Assembly: GCF_000299875.1 (NCBI RefSeq)
Contig: NZ_AMRK01000014.1
Span: 1 to 64,000 of the forward strand
Source of the DNA: Celeribacter baekdonensis B30
GTDB taxonomy: Bacteria; Pseudomonadota; Alphaproteobacteria; Rhodobacterales; Rhodobacteraceae
Direction: 5' to 3'
DNA: 64,000 nucleotides
The notes under the pieces are model-generated. The model had not been told where the DNA came from and made no database searches. It was given only the letters and a program-made list of their open reading frames with translations. Positions 8,889-18,649 of the stretch are shown one piece after another; the first letter of the stretch is position 1, and the number at the start of each line of letters is the position of its first letter. The translations under genes and the position numbers were made by a program.

Positions 8889-10169
8889 ATGAATGATACC
8901 CACACCCCGCATATTCCCGTCGCGATTGTTGGTGGCGGTCAGGCGGGCCTTTCGGTGGCCTATAACCTGTACAAAAAAGGCATCGAATGCGTCGTCTTCG
9001 AGCGCAATGAAAAGTTCCATTCCTGGCGCGTCAACCGCTGGGACAGTTTCTGTCTTGTGACGCCGAACTGGCAATGCCGCCTACCGGATTTCCATTATGA
9101 CAAGGAATTCGGGGGCACTGACCCCGATGGCTTCATGCTGCGTGACGAGATCACCGATTATCTCGATGCCTTTACGGCAACCTTCGAGCCGAACCTCCAT
9201 GAGCACGTCGCCGTGACCCGTGTCGTGCATTTGCCGAAGGGTGGCTATGTTGTCGAGACCAGCATTGGCACATGGACCTGCGATCAGGTGGTGATTGCCA
9301 CGGGCGGCTATGACAACCCGATCGAACCCGCCTATGCGCAAGCGCTGGACCCGACGATCGTGCAGATGCACTCGGTCGATTACCGCAACCCCTCGCAGCT
9401 GCCCGACGGTGATGTGCTGATCGTCGGAACCGGCCAATCGGGTGTGCAGATCATGGAGGACTTCGTCCGCGCGGGGCGTGGTGTGCATCTGGCCGTCGGC
9501 CCCGCGCCGCGCAGTCCGCGCAAATATCGCGGTCGCGATGCCACCGACTGGCTGCACGACGCGGGCCATTACGAAATCACCATCGACACGCATCCCGATC
9601 CGTTCAAGGCGCTGACCCAGACCAACCACTACATGTCGGGCCGCGATGGCGGCAAGGAGATCGACCTGCGCCAATGGCATGTCGACCACGGGGTCGAGCT
9701 TTACGGATCGCTGGCCGATATGGACGGGCATACCCTGAAATTCCTGCCGGATCTGAAACAGAACCTCGATGATGCGGATCGCAGCTATGTCGGCATCCGC
9801 GACCAGATCGATGCCTATATCGCCCGCAACGGCATCGACGCGCCCGAAGAGCCGCCCTTCACCAAGGTCTGGGAACCCGCAGAGGAGCGCTCCGAGCTGA
9901 ATGCCAAGGCCGCGGGGATTTCCTCGGTGCTTTGGGCCATTGGCTTCCGTCCCGATTATGACTGGATCGAGGTCGATGTGTTTGATGCGCGCGGCAAGCC
10001 GAAATTCAAACGCGGCGTGACGGATGTTCCGGGGTTCCACTTTATCGGGCTGGGCTGGTTGAATACCTGGGGGTCGGGTCGCTTCCTCGGGATTGAGGAG
10101 GACAGCACCTATCTGGCCGAGCAGATCGCCCTGCAATTGCAAAGCGCTGGCAAGCGGGCCGTCGCCTGA
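8889..10169 (+). CDS. nitH: Flavin-dependent monooxygenase-like oxidoreductase NitH (MSMEG_0569 family)
   Basis: This 426-residue FAD/NAD(P)H oxidoreductase has an N-terminal dinucleotide site (VAIVGGGQAGLSVAYNLYKKG, about residues 10-30). A second nucleotide site is VLIVGTGQSGVQIMEDFV at about residues 178-196, the layout of FMO and Baeyer-Villiger-like monooxygenases. It is the last canonical Nit1C gene and may hydroxylate the pathway intermediate. The chosen start, 14 bases after nitG, follows AAAAAGGACGAG. Its stop overlaps the next start by one base (TGATG). Confidence 0.9.
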   Translation: MNDTHTPHIPVAIVGGGQAGLSVAYNLYKKGIECVVFERNEKFHSWRVNRWDSFCLVTPNWQCRLPDFHYDKEFGGTDPDGFMLRDEITDYLDAFTATFEPNLHEHVAVTRVVHLPKGGYVVETSIGTWTCDQVVIATGGYDNPIEPAYAQALDPTIVQMHSVDYRNPSQLPDGDVLIVGTGQSGVQIMEDFVRAGRGVHLAVGPAPRSPRKYRGRDATDWLHDAGHYEITIDTHPDPFKALTQTNHYMSGRDGGKEIDLRQWHVDHGVELYGSLADMDGHTLKFLPDLKQNLDDADRSYVGIRDQIDAYIARNGIDAPEEPPFTKVWEPAEERSELNAKAAGISSVLWAIGFRPDYDWIEVDVFDARGKPKFKRGVTDVPGFHFIGLGWLNTWGSGRFLGIEEDSTYLAEQIALQLQSAGKRAVA

Positions 10170-10972
10170 TGGCGGTTGTTGCCTTCGCCGCGCGGCAGGC
10201 CCCGGTCGAGGAGGCTGTCAGCCTGCCGCTGGGCATGGCGCAGCTCTCGCCCGCGGGCCTGTCGGAACAATGGCTTTTGCGCTTTTGCGGCGACCAGCAT
10301 TGGGCGCTCATTGCCAAGGCCCTCGGCCAGCGCGAGGCGGTGTTTCACGCGGAAGACGGCCGACCGGTTTATGCCGCTTTTTGCACGACATCGCTGCGGT
10401 TTTATCCGCTGTCCCGGCCTCTTCTGGGGCAGGATGCGCAGATCTTGTCGAGGCTGTTCGCGGTGTCGGACACGCGCACAGGGTCCACACATCAGATCAT
10501 GGTCGGGGGCGAACGCATCGCCAAAGTGTCGATGATCTCAACATTTGTCAGCCATGACGCGAGCCGATCCAATACGCGGATTTTCCGCAATACCGTCCTT
10601 GGGGATATGCAGATCATGCCCGCCGGGCCCGAGCTGATGATGCTCGATGGTGAGACGCGGGAGACGGCGCGCAGCCTGCGCAAGGCGGCGCAGGTTGGGG
10701 TGCAGACCTACTATTGCGAACGCCCAACGCCGTCTCTGGATTTCAACGCGGTTGGCCTGCTCTATTTTCCGACCTTCTCGCGGATCGCCGAGGCGGCGGC
10801 CTACGCCCGATCCGAACGACCCGAGCCGGTGTTGGGCCGTGATGTGGTTTATCTGGGCAATATCAATCAGGGCGATCGCGTATATGTTGCCGATCATGGC
10901 ACGATGTCCGTGATGACGCGGGGCGATGGCAGCTTGATCGCCGCTGTTCAAACCCTGTCGGCGCCAGTTTGA
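10169..10972 (+). CDS. LnmK-like (Pnap_2097-type) hot-dog protein appended to Nit1C
   Basis: This 267-residue protein is not one of the seven core Nit1C genes but is coupled to nitH by a TGATG overlap and is followed by the operon terminator. It looks like a hot-dog fold related to the LnmK acyltransferase/decarboxylase family: LPLGMAQLSPAGLSEQWLLR, FYPLSRPLLGQDAQILSRL and GDMQIMPAGPELMML are consistent with that group. LnmK acts on an acyl-CoA and an acyl carrier protein, so an acyl-transfer step is possible. Without an alignment the family call is moderate and the function is inference. A catalytic Tyr could not be assigned with confidence. Confidence 0.6.
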   Translation: MAVVAFAARQAPVEEAVSLPLGMAQLSPAGLSEQWLLRFCGDQHWALIAKALGQREAVFHAEDGRPVYAAFCTTSLRFYPLSRPLLGQDAQILSRLFAVSDTRTGSTHQIMVGGERIAKVSMISTFVSHDASRSNTRIFRNTVLGDMQIMPAGPELMMLDGETRETARSLRKAAQVGVQTYYCERPTPSLDFNAVGLLYFPTFSRIAEAAAYARSERPEPVLGRDVVYLGNINQGDRVYVADHGTMSVMTRGDGSLIAAVQTLSAPV

Positions 10973-10976
10973 ATGC

Positions 10977-11007
10977 AAACAGGGCACGCTGTCGCGTGCC
11001 CTGTTTT
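10977..11007 (+). terminator. Rho-independent terminator of the Nit1C operon
   Basis: A perfect 13-bp stem (AAACAGGGCACGC with its complement) and a 4-base TGTC loop ends in a short T tract, four bases after the last stop. It lies between convergent genes and may stop both. Confidence 0.85.
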
Positions 11008-11045
11008 AAATCCGACCGAACGGAAGCGTAAGATCCGAACCGAGA

Positions 11046-12029
11046 TTATTGCAACACACCGGCGGCGGTCAGCTGTTCCACCGCAACGTCAGAGATATTG
11101 GCGACGAAATCGGCGTATTCCGCCGGACCCATCCAGGAATCCGTGACACCCGTGCTGCGAGCATACTCCTGATAGGAGTCGGCCCGCATCGCTTCGTGGA
11201 AGGCATCGGCCACTTTCTGCTGCAATTCCATTGGCATATCGGCGGGGCCAAACACGCCGCGTACCTGAATCCAGCTCGAATCCACATCGACACCCTGTTC
11301 GATGAAGGTGGGCAGATCGGGCTCTCCTTCCAGCCGTTCGTCACCCAACACGCCCAAACCACGGATGCGACCGGATTCGAAGTATTCGGCCGTCGGCCCA
11401 AGGTTCGAAACGCCGATATCGACGTGCCCACCGAGCAGGGCGGCAATGATATCGGGTGTTGAAGGGTAGCCGATCCAGTTGAATTTGGTGTCGGTGGCAT
11501 TTTCAAGCATCGACATACCGATATGCTGCATGGAACCGATCGGGCCGAAACCGCCGATATTGATGCTTTCAGGATTTTCCTTAGCCGCGGCAATCACGTC
11601 GTCAAAGCTCTGATAAGGGCTGTCTTCGCGGACGAAGAACAGGATCGGGTCTTCCTGAACCGAGGCGATCCAGGAAAAATCCTCGGGCGCGAAGGTGCCT
11701 TTGAGGTTGGTCTGCATGCCGGTGAAATGAGTCAAGGTGTTCACACCCAGTGTCAGTCCATCGGGCTTGGCGGAGCTGACGCGGCTCATCTGGTTTGCGC
11801 CACCGCCGCCCGGGGCATTGACCACGATGACGTCCCGACCGATTTCCGGTTCAAGCGATTTGGCCTGCGTTCGGATGAAAATGTCGGATGTGCCGCCGGG
11901 CTTGGTGTGCATGATCACCGAAACCGGACCGCTCGGCCACGCCTCTTCGGCGGCCACGGGGGTGATGGTTGTTGCGACAAAAGTCGCTGCGGCCGCAAGG
12001 CACGCAAAGCCAGTGGAAAGCATTTTCAT
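11046..12029 (-). CDS. Tripartite tricarboxylate transporter (TctC/Bug) solute receptor, orphan 1
   Basis: This 327-residue periplasmic binding protein has a Sec signal peptide (MKMLSTGFACLAAAATFVAT, cleavage near AEEAWP). The Bug-family loops are present: KPGGTSDIF in the first and VVNAPGGGGANQM in the second. The ligand would be a carboxylate brought in by a TctAB permease. No tctA or tctB is nearby, so it must share a permease encoded elsewhere, perhaps the one at 47.4-49.5 kb. It is clearly paralogous to the receptor at 21461. GGAGGAG lies upstream of the ATG. Confidence 0.92.
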   Translation of the reverse strand: MKMLSTGFACLAAAATFVATTITPVAAEEAWPSGPVSVIMHTKPGGTSDIFIRTQAKSLEPEIGRDVIVVNAPGGGGANQMSRVSSAKPDGLTLGVNTLTHFTGMQTNLKGTFAPEDFSWIASVQEDPILFFVREDSPYQSFDDVIAAAKENPESINIGGFGPIGSMQHIGMSMLENATDTKFNWIGYPSTPDIIAALLGGHVDIGVSNLGPTAEYFESGRIRGLGVLGDERLEGEPDLPTFIEQGVDVDSSWIQVRGVFGPADMPMELQQKVADAFHEAMRADSYQEYARSTGVTDSWMGPAEYADFVANISDVAVEQLTAAGVLQ

Positions 12030-12166
12030 GATGTTCTTGTCTCCTCCTCAAGAGCAAGTCAGGCGCTTGTCGCGCCGGACTGTGGGCAGTAAAAAGCCAT
12101 CCGCGCGACGGGTAAACCAACCTTTGGTCTGCACTTGGGATACATAAACGACTGGTCAGACCGCGT

Positions 12167-13855
12167 TCAGAGGGGGAGGCCAAAGGGCAGCTCCACCGGG
12201 CTTTCGCCCCGGAAGGAAATCGCGCCGGTCAGGGCATCGACGACGGCCTGCTGGACCGGACGCACGGCGCAGTAGGCGTTCACGAAGGTTGGACAATCGG
12301 GCATGTGAAAGGTCAGGAAAGGCGAGCCGAGCGAGACATAGAGCGTCGGCAGATGCTGCCACATGCGCTGCATCGTCAGTGGAAAGGCGCCGTGCAGCCG
12401 TTCCCATTGCGGCCCGAGGTGCTCTTTGCCCGAGAGCCCTTCCTCAGCCATCAGATACAGGCCGATGTCCTGCCCGGTTGCATCAATGGGCTCGCCCGGG
12501 ACAACGCGGGTGATCTCGAACCCGAGCTGTTCCAGCATGGTGGGGATTTCGAGGTCGGGCAGGGGGGCGGAGGGGCTGCGGCGGTCGCGCAACTCGGCCA
12601 ACAGGATGCGGCGGTGACGTTCAGGCGACAGGGGCAACAGGCTTTGGGTATCCTTGACCAAGGTCACGCAGCCTTCTGCGACACCTTTGGCCCAGCCGCG
12701 ATGCTCCTCGGATGCCAGCAACCGTGCGCGTCGGTCCTCGAGCGGGACGGCGGGCCGGTCCAGATGCAGCCCCATGGAGGCCTTGAGCGCCAGAATGCGT
12801 AGCACCGCTTGGTCCAGGCGGGTTTGCGACAGCGCGCCACTGTCCAGACCGTCGCGGAGAAACTGCATATCCTCGTCGATATCGCGCGGAAATAGCAGAA
12901 TGTCGCATCCGCTTTCGATGCAAAGCGGGACAATGTCCTTGCGCGCCCCGCAGGAGGTGAATCCCGCCATGCCCGTCGCATCCGAAACGATGACACCGTT
13001 ATATCCCAGTTCCCCGCGCAGCAGTTCGCCAAGCAGGTTCGCATTGAGTGAGGCCGGGAGGGTGGCCCCGCTCACTGCCGCGTCTCCTGTGTTCCGACGA
13101 TAGGCCGGAAGGGTGACGTGACCGGCCATGACAAGGCGGACATCCTTGGCGATTGCGGCGGCGTAGATCCTGCCGAAACTTGCGTACCAATCGTCCATTG
13201 CCATGGTGTTGTGGGTGGTGACGTAGTGTTGATCGCGCTCGTCCAGCCCCTCGCCGGGGAAATGTTTGACGCAGGCCACAAGGCCATCGTCCTGCATCCC
13301 GTCGAGATAGGCACAGACCATCGAAAGCGTCTGATCGACCTTGTCGGAAAAGCTGCGGGTGTTCACCGCGTTGGAGCGGAAATTCAGCGCGAGATCGGCC
13401 ACTGGCGTCCAACTGATGCCAAAACCGAGATAGCCCGCCTCGCGTGCCGCGATTGCCCCCATCCGCCGGGCATTTTCGGGATCACCCGTCGCGGCGACAG
13501 CCATTTGGTTAGGGAAGGCGGTGCCAGCCTTGACGCTGGCCTTTTCAGACATCTCGATATCGGCAGTTAACAGCGGCGGCACGGCACAGGTTTGCATCAG
13601 ACGCTGGGCCGAGTGGCGCAGTTCCTCCTCGGAATAGCTGGGGAACCGATGCACCCCGCCGAGCCCGCGTGCGGCCAAGGCGTCGATACTGTCATCGGAC
13701 AGATCACGGCACATCGGCAGAATGAGCTGCGCAATCTTCGCCTCTGTCCCGAGCGCGTTGAATTGCGTCTTGACCCAGTCCAGCCCCCTTGCATCTAGGT
13801 GAAAGGGCGCTGCGCAGAGCGTCGCATCCGAAAGCGGCAGGCTGTTGGTGGTCAT
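12167..13855 (-). CDS. Glycoside hydrolase family 3 protein (NagZ-like N-terminal barrel)
   Basis: This protein of about 562 residues starts at MTTNSLPLSDA; a TTG seven codons upstream is less likely. The GH3 barrel carries KHFPGEGLDERDQH, matching the NagZ loop KHFPGHGxxxxDSH with the Asp-x-His acid/base pair kept, although the usual His after PG is Glu. GVIVSDATGM contains the predicted nucleophile Asp. A second alpha/beta domain fills the C-terminal third. It probably cleaves beta-N-acetylhexosaminides or related glycosides. No signal peptide is visible, so it should be cytosolic. The sugar ABC transporter 1.7 kb away could supply substrate. Confidence 0.85.
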   Translation of the reverse strand: MTTNSLPLSDATLCAAPFHLDARGLDWVKTQFNALGTEAKIAQLILPMCRDLSDDSIDALAARGLGGVHRFPSYSEEELRHSAQRLMQTCAVPPLLTADIEMSEKASVKAGTAFPNQMAVAATGDPENARRMGAIAAREAGYLGFGISWTPVADLALNFRSNAVNTRSFSDKVDQTLSMVCAYLDGMQDDGLVACVKHFPGEGLDERDQHYVTTHNTMAMDDWYASFGRIYAAAIAKDVRLVMAGHVTLPAYRRNTGDAAVSGATLPASLNANLLGELLRGELGYNGVIVSDATGMAGFTSCGARKDIVPLCIESGCDILLFPRDIDEDMQFLRDGLDSGALSQTRLDQAVLRILALKASMGLHLDRPAVPLEDRRARLLASEEHRGWAKGVAEGCVTLVKDTQSLLPLSPERHRRILLAELRDRRSPSAPLPDLEIPTMLEQLGFEITRVVPGEPIDATGQDIGLYLMAEEGLSGKEHLGPQWERLHGAFPLTMQRMWQHLPTLYVSLGSPFLTFHMPDCPTFVNAYCAVRPVQQAVVDALTGAISFRGESPVELPFGLPL

Positions 13856-14081
13856 GGTATTGTGCGATCTCGCCAAATATTTTCGTCCCTTCCATCATAG
13901 CCGAACACGCGCGAGGGCGGGGAACGCATAGGTCAGAACTGACCCAACATTTCGGAAAGCAAACGACGTTGATTACAACCCGCTTGGCGCCTTCAATAAG
14001 CGCTGAGACCAGATTGCACCGCTTTGATCCAAGCCGCCAGCAAATATCGGCAAGATCAGAAAAGGGACGGAGTTGACCCAA

Positions 14082-15275
14082 ATGAAGGCGTTTCAAAACT
14101 ATAGGGTGATCGATACCACACATGTGTTGGCTGGGCCTTTCGCGGCGTTCCAGCTGGCCACACTTGGTGCCGATGTCATCAAGGTAGAGGATCCGAACGA
14201 TCCCGATCAGGCACGCGCCCAAGGGCCGGATCGGGCGATGAATGACATCGGAATGGGCACGGCTTTTCTGGGGCAAGCGGGCAATAAATCTTCAGTCGCG
14301 ATAGACTTGAAGACGCCCGAGGGCAAGGAGGCGATGCTGCGCCTGATCGACACAGCAGATGTCTTCATTGAAAACTATCGACCGGGGGCATTCGAGGCAT
14401 TGGGGCTCGGCTATGAGGATCTCAAGGTGCGCAACCCCGGGCTGATTTATTGCTCGCTTTCGGCTTTTGGGACGACCGGACCACGGCGTGAACTACGCGG
14501 TTATGACAACATCATTCAGGCGTTTTCCGGCTTCATGGCGATGACCGGAGACGATCCGGAAAAGCCATTCAAATGCGGCGCGCCGATCATGGATTACGCG
14601 GCGGGCACCACCACCGCCTATGCGATCACTGCGGCCTTGTTACAGCGCGCGCGTAACGGTGGCATCGGCAATTTCGTCGATGTGTCGATGCTGGATGTGG
14701 CACTGATGTTCGCGACCTCGCATGTGGCTTCTTATTTTTGGAACGGCAAGGTTCCGGCCCCGAAAGGCAATACCTATGTTTTTGCGACAATCGGCATGTA
14801 TCACGCCAGCGACGCGCCGATGATGGTCTCGGCTTCGAACCTCAAACAGCAGGCCAAGCTTTGGCGCTTGCTCGGGCGCGAGGACATGGTCAAGCAGGAC
14901 AACAACCAGCGGCTCGATGCGCATGAAGAGGAAAGCGTTGTCCTGCAAACCGCCTTCCTGAGACGCTCGGCGGCCTATTGGGAGGAGCGGCTACAGGCAC
15001 ACGGTATCCCCTGCGCCCGTATCCGGGATCTGGGCGAGGCGTTGAGCGATGTGCAGACTCTGGCGCGGCCGGTGCTGCACAGATTCGACGGGGCCGATGG
15101 AACGCCTGAGGGGATGACCACCACGCTGGCCGGTTTTCGGATGCAGGAGGACGGCCCCTCGCTGGAGAACCCGCCGCAAAAGATGGGCGCACAGACGGAT
15201 AAGGTCTTGTCCGAAATCGGCTACAGCAGCGATGAGATTGCCAATCTGCGTGCCGCCGGGGTGATTGCCGGTTGA
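14082..15275 (+). CDS. Family III (CaiB/BaiF) CoA-transferase
   Basis: This 397-residue protein has the family III hallmarks: VIDTTHVLAGPFAAFQLATLGADVIKVE at the N-terminus, then FIENYRPGAFEALGLGYEDL, and the probable catalytic Asp in GAPIMDYAAG. Such enzymes move CoA between carboxylic acids. I chose the ATG at 14082 because ACGGAG lies 9 bases upstream; an in-frame TTG at 14073 directly abuts that site. The neighbouring receptors and hydrolases suggest carboxylate degradation, but the acyl donor and acceptor cannot be read from sequence. Confidence 0.9.
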   Translation: MKAFQNYRVIDTTHVLAGPFAAFQLATLGADVIKVEDPNDPDQARAQGPDRAMNDIGMGTAFLGQAGNKSSVAIDLKTPEGKEAMLRLIDTADVFIENYRPGAFEALGLGYEDLKVRNPGLIYCSLSAFGTTGPRRELRGYDNIIQAFSGFMAMTGDDPEKPFKCGAPIMDYAAGTTTAYAITAALLQRARNGGIGNFVDVSMLDVALMFATSHVASYFWNGKVPAPKGNTYVFATIGMYHASDAPMMVSASNLKQQAKLWRLLGREDMVKQDNNQRLDAHEEESVVLQTAFLRRSAAYWEERLQAHGIPCARIRDLGEALSDVQTLARPVLHRFDGADGTPEGMTTTLAGFRMQEDGPSLENPPQKMGAQTDKVLSEIGYSSDEIANLRAAGVIAG

Positions 15276-15534
15276 GGCGTGGTCGGCAAAGTACTGTCAG
15301 AGGTCGAAAAGTAGCGCCGGCTATGTCCGGAGGTTGCAAAAAATTCTTTTAGTTCAAAGCCTCATACAAATTGTTTTGGCGCGGCAAATCTCCGATCTGT
15401 TGACCTGATCGTCGCTGAAACGGACAGTTGAATACATAAAAGACCCGGCGCATGAACCGGCCGGACACCACGGATTTCACGCTCGCGCAATGTCGCAGGA
15501 CGTGTAACGACCACAGTTCACATGGGAGAGAACT

Positions 15535-16767
15535 ATGACAAAATTCAAGACATTCGCACTGGGGATGTTGACGGCTGCGGCGGCCCAACCAGTCTTGGCC
15601 ACTGATCTGGAGGTGACCCATTGGTGGACCTCCGGGGCTGAGGCTGCAGCGATCCGCGTCATCTCCGAAGGCTTCCAGAAGAGTGGCAACACTTGGGTTG
15701 ACGGCGCTATCGCCGGTGCGGGCGGGGTTGCCCGTCCGCTGATCACCAGCCGGATCACCGGCGGCGATCCGATGGGGGCCACGCAGTTCACCCACGGCCA
15801 GGCGATGCGCGAGCTGATCGAAGCGGGCTTTATGCGTGACGTGACAGAGGTTGCCGAGGCGCAGGGCTGGAAAGATCAGATCTTCCCGCAATCGCTGCTC
15901 GATAGCTGCACCTTCGAAGGCAAACTCTATTGCGTGCCCTCGAACATCCACTCGCAACAGTGGCTGTGGCTGAACAACGCCGTGTTTACCGACAATGGCC
16001 TCTCCGTGCCGCAGAACTGGGACGAATTCGTCGCTGCTGCGCCGAAGCTGCGCGAGATGGACATCATCCCCTTGGCGCAGGGGCAGCAATCCTGGCAGAA
16101 ACAGTTGATGTTCAACGTGCTGATGGTCTCCATCGGTGGTCCCGAGCTTTTTGAACGGGTCTATGCCGGGCGCGACGCTGACTACGCCGCTGGATCTGAC
16201 GTGGCCAAAGTGTTTAAGGCCGCCGCGGAGGCACGCGACCTCATGGAAGGCTCGAATGTTCAGGCCTGGAACGAAGCCGCCAACCTGATGATCAGCGGTC
16301 GTGCCGCAGGTCAGATCATGGGCGATTGGGTTCAAGGGGAATTCACACAGGCCGGGATGACAGCGGGCGAAGACTTTTCCTGTCTGCCGGGTCTGGGCGT
16401 GAATGAATACATCACCGCCGCAGGCGATGCCTTCTATTTCCCGAAAGTCGATGACCCGGAGATCATTGCCGCGCAGGATGTACTGGCTGGTGTGATCGTT
16501 TCCCCGGAAACTCAGGTGGAATTTACCAAGGCGAAAGGCGCGCTGCCGGTGCGCCGTGACGTGGAGTTGCGGGATCCGACCCCTTGCATGGAAAAGGGCA
16601 TGGCGATCCTCAAAGAAGGCCACATTGTGGAGAGTATCAACACTATGGTATCGCCGGATACCGTGGGCCGGGTGACCGATCTGATGATTGAATTCTTTGC
16701 CGACCCCAGTTTTAGCCCCGAGACCGCGCAGGCCGAGTTTGCCGAAATCATCGCAACGGCTGACTGA
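15535..16767 (+). CDS. Sugar ABC transporter periplasmic binding protein (glucose/mannose type)
   Basis: This 410-residue family 1 solute-binding protein has a signal peptide (MTKFKTFALGMLTAAAAQPVLA). The mature start LEVTHWWTSGAEAAAI resembles glucose/mannose receptors such as GtsA. It heads an operon with two permeases and an ATPase. Its stop is followed by a strong hairpin, which fits the usual excess expression of the receptor over the membrane parts. The GH3 gene nearby supports a sugar or oligosaccharide ligand, but the exact ligand is not determined. Confidence 0.9.
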   Translation: MTKFKTFALGMLTAAAAQPVLATDLEVTHWWTSGAEAAAIRVISEGFQKSGNTWVDGAIAGAGGVARPLITSRITGGDPMGATQFTHGQAMRELIEAGFMRDVTEVAEAQGWKDQIFPQSLLDSCTFEGKLYCVPSNIHSQQWLWLNNAVFTDNGLSVPQNWDEFVAAAPKLREMDIIPLAQGQQSWQKQLMFNVLMVSIGGPELFERVYAGRDADYAAGSDVAKVFKAAAEARDLMEGSNVQAWNEAANLMISGRAAGQIMGDWVQGEFTQAGMTAGEDFSCLPGLGVNEYITAAGDAFYFPKVDDPEIIAAQDVLAGVIVSPETQVEFTKAKGALPVRRDVELRDPTPCMEKGMAILKEGHIVESINTMVSPDTVGRVTDLMIEFFADPSFSPETAQAEFAEIIATAD

Positions 16768-16773
16768 CAGACC

Positions 16774-16807
16774 GCGGCGCGGATCTTCTGACGCCGATCC
16801 GCGCCGC
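16774..16807 (+). other. Intercistronic hairpin after the sugar-binding protein gene
   Basis: A perfect 12-bp stem (GCGGCGCGGATC and its complement) encloses a 10-base loop and is not followed by a T run. It probably stabilises the upstream message or attenuates readthrough into the permease genes. Confidence 0.75.
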
Positions 16808-16841
16808 CTTTGCCACACCCTTTAAAACCGGAGGATTCCCA

Positions 16842-17735
16842 ATGTCGCAAAGCGGCAAACCGACAGGGCTGTTCAAGAACCTGAGTGCTAAAATCGCCGC
16901 CGTTCCCATGGTGCTGACCGCGCTTGTGGTCTTTGTTGGGTGCTCTGTCTGGACAATCGTCTATTCCTTTACCAACTCCCGCCTTCTGCCCAGCACCAAA
17001 TGGGTTGGGCTTGATCAATATGAACGTCTTTGGGGCACCCGCCGGTGGCTCATCTCAATCGAGAATCTCGCGATTTACGGCATCTTGATGCTGATCCTCG
17101 CTCTGGTGCTCGGCTTTCTTCTGGCCGCTCTGATTGATCAGAAAATCCGCTTCGAGGATGGGTTTCGCACCATCTTCCTCTACCCTTATGCGCTCAGCTT
17201 TATCGTTACGGGCCTTGTCTGGCAGTGGCTGTTGAACCCCGAGTTCGGGATACAGCACGCCGTGCGCAGCCTCGGGTTTGAGACCTTCACCTTCGATCCA
17301 CTCTATAACACGAACACGGTGCTTTACGGGGTACTGATCGCAGGTCTGTGGCACACCAGTGGCCTTGTGATGTGCCTGATGCTGGCGGGTCTGCGCGGCA
17401 TTGACGAAGACGTGTGGAAGGCCACCAAGATCGACGGCATTCCAGCATGGAAAACCTACCTGCTGGTGGTGATCCCGATGATGCGTCCGGTCTTCATCAC
17501 CACACTTGTGCTGATCACCTCTGCCATTATCAAGCTTTACGATCTGGTCATCGCGCAAACCGGTGGCGGTCCTGGCCTCGCGTCCGAGGTCCCGGCGAAG
17601 TTCGTGTTCGACATGATGTTCGTTTCGCAAAACCTTGCCCAGGGCTTTGCCGCGTCCAGCATGATGCTGGTGGCCGTGATCGTTGTCATCATTCCTTGGG
17701 CTTACCTTGAATTCGGAGGCAAGAAACATGGCTGA
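16842..17735 (+). CDS. Sugar ABC transporter permease 1
   Basis: This 297-residue MalF-type permease has six predicted membrane segments (for example at about residues 22-45, 80-102 and 117-140). The EAA-like loop is near WKATKIDGIPAWKTYLLVVIP, where it contacts the ATPase. GGAGGA precedes the ATG. Its last 8 bases overlap the next permease gene. Confidence 0.92.
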   Translation: MSQSGKPTGLFKNLSAKIAAVPMVLTALVVFVGCSVWTIVYSFTNSRLLPSTKWVGLDQYERLWGTRRWLISIENLAIYGILMLILALVLGFLLAALIDQKIRFEDGFRTIFLYPYALSFIVTGLVWQWLLNPEFGIQHAVRSLGFETFTFDPLYNTNTVLYGVLIAGLWHTSGLVMCLMLAGLRGIDEDVWKATKIDGIPAWKTYLLVVIPMMRPVFITTLVLITSAIIKLYDLVIAQTGGGPGLASEVPAKFVFDMMFVSQNLAQGFAASSMMLVAVIVVIIPWAYLEFGGKKHG

Positions 17736-18645
17736 TGTCACCGCAAACATGCAGCGCCCAAGTCCGGCGCATGCATCCGGCCCCAAACCCCGTCGGGCCT
17801 TTTCCCGCAATAACATCGTGATCTACGGCATTCTGGTGGTTCTGGCGGTCTATTATCTCTTGCCGTTCTATGTGATGCTCATGACGTCGCTGAAAGGGCT
17901 GCCGGAGATCCGGATGGGCAGCATCTTTGCCCCACCGATGGAAATCACCTTCGAGCCTTGGGTCAAGGCGTGGTCGACGGTCTGTACCGGCCTGAACTGT
18001 GATGGCCTGTCGCGCGGCTTCTGGAACTCGATCAAGATCACCGTGCCCTCCGTCTTCTTCTCGATCGCGGTGGCCTCGGTCAACGGTTACGCCCTGTCGA
18101 TGTGGCGGTTCAAAGGTGCCAACGTATTTTTCACCATCCTGATCATCGGCGCCTTCATTCCCTATCAGGTGATGATCTATCCGATCGTGATCCTGTTGCG
18201 CGAAATCGGGCTGTATGGAGATCTGGGCGGGCTGGTGCTGGTGCATACGATTTTCGGCATGCCGATCCTGACACTGCTGTTCCGCAACTACTTCTCATCT
18301 GTGCCCGAAGAGTTGTTCAAGGCCGCCCGTGTCGATGGCGCCCGGTTCTGGACGATCTACCTTAAGATCATGCTGCCGATGGCGGTGCCGATCTTCGTCG
18401 TGGCGGTGATTTTGCAAACCACGGCGATCTGGAACGACTTCCTGTTCGGCGTCATCTTCACGCGGCCCGACAATTACCCGATGACGGTTCAGCTCAACAA
18501 TATCGTCAACTCGGTCACCGGTGTGAAGGAATACAACGTCAACATGGCGGCGACGCTGCTCTCTGGCGTGGTCCCGCTCACCATCTACTTTCTCTCAGGC
18601 AAGCTTTTTGTGCGCGGCATCGCAGCCGGCGCCGTGAAAGGATAA
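17728..18645 (+). CDS. Sugar ABC transporter permease 2
   Basis: This 305-residue MalG-type permease has an N-terminal cytoplasmic tail and six predicted membrane segments. The EAA loop lies in ELFKAARVDGARFWTIYLKI, where it contacts the ATPase. The start at 17728 (MADVTANMQRPS) has a GGAGG-containing site inside the preceding gene. It pairs with permease 1 to form the channel. Confidence 0.92.
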   Translation: MADVTANMQRPSPAHASGPKPRRAFSRNNIVIYGILVVLAVYYLLPFYVMLMTSLKGLPEIRMGSIFAPPMEITFEPWVKAWSTVCTGLNCDGLSRGFWNSIKITVPSVFFSIAVASVNGYALSMWRFKGANVFFTILIIGAFIPYQVMIYPIVILLREIGLYGDLGGLVLVHTIFGMPILTLLFRNYFSSVPEELFKAARVDGARFWTIYLKIMLPMAVPIFVVAVILQTTAIWNDFLFGVIFTRPDNYPMTVQLNNIVNSVTGVKEYNVNMAATLLSGVVPLTIYFLSGKLFVRGIAAGAVKG

Positions 18646-18649
18646 CGTC

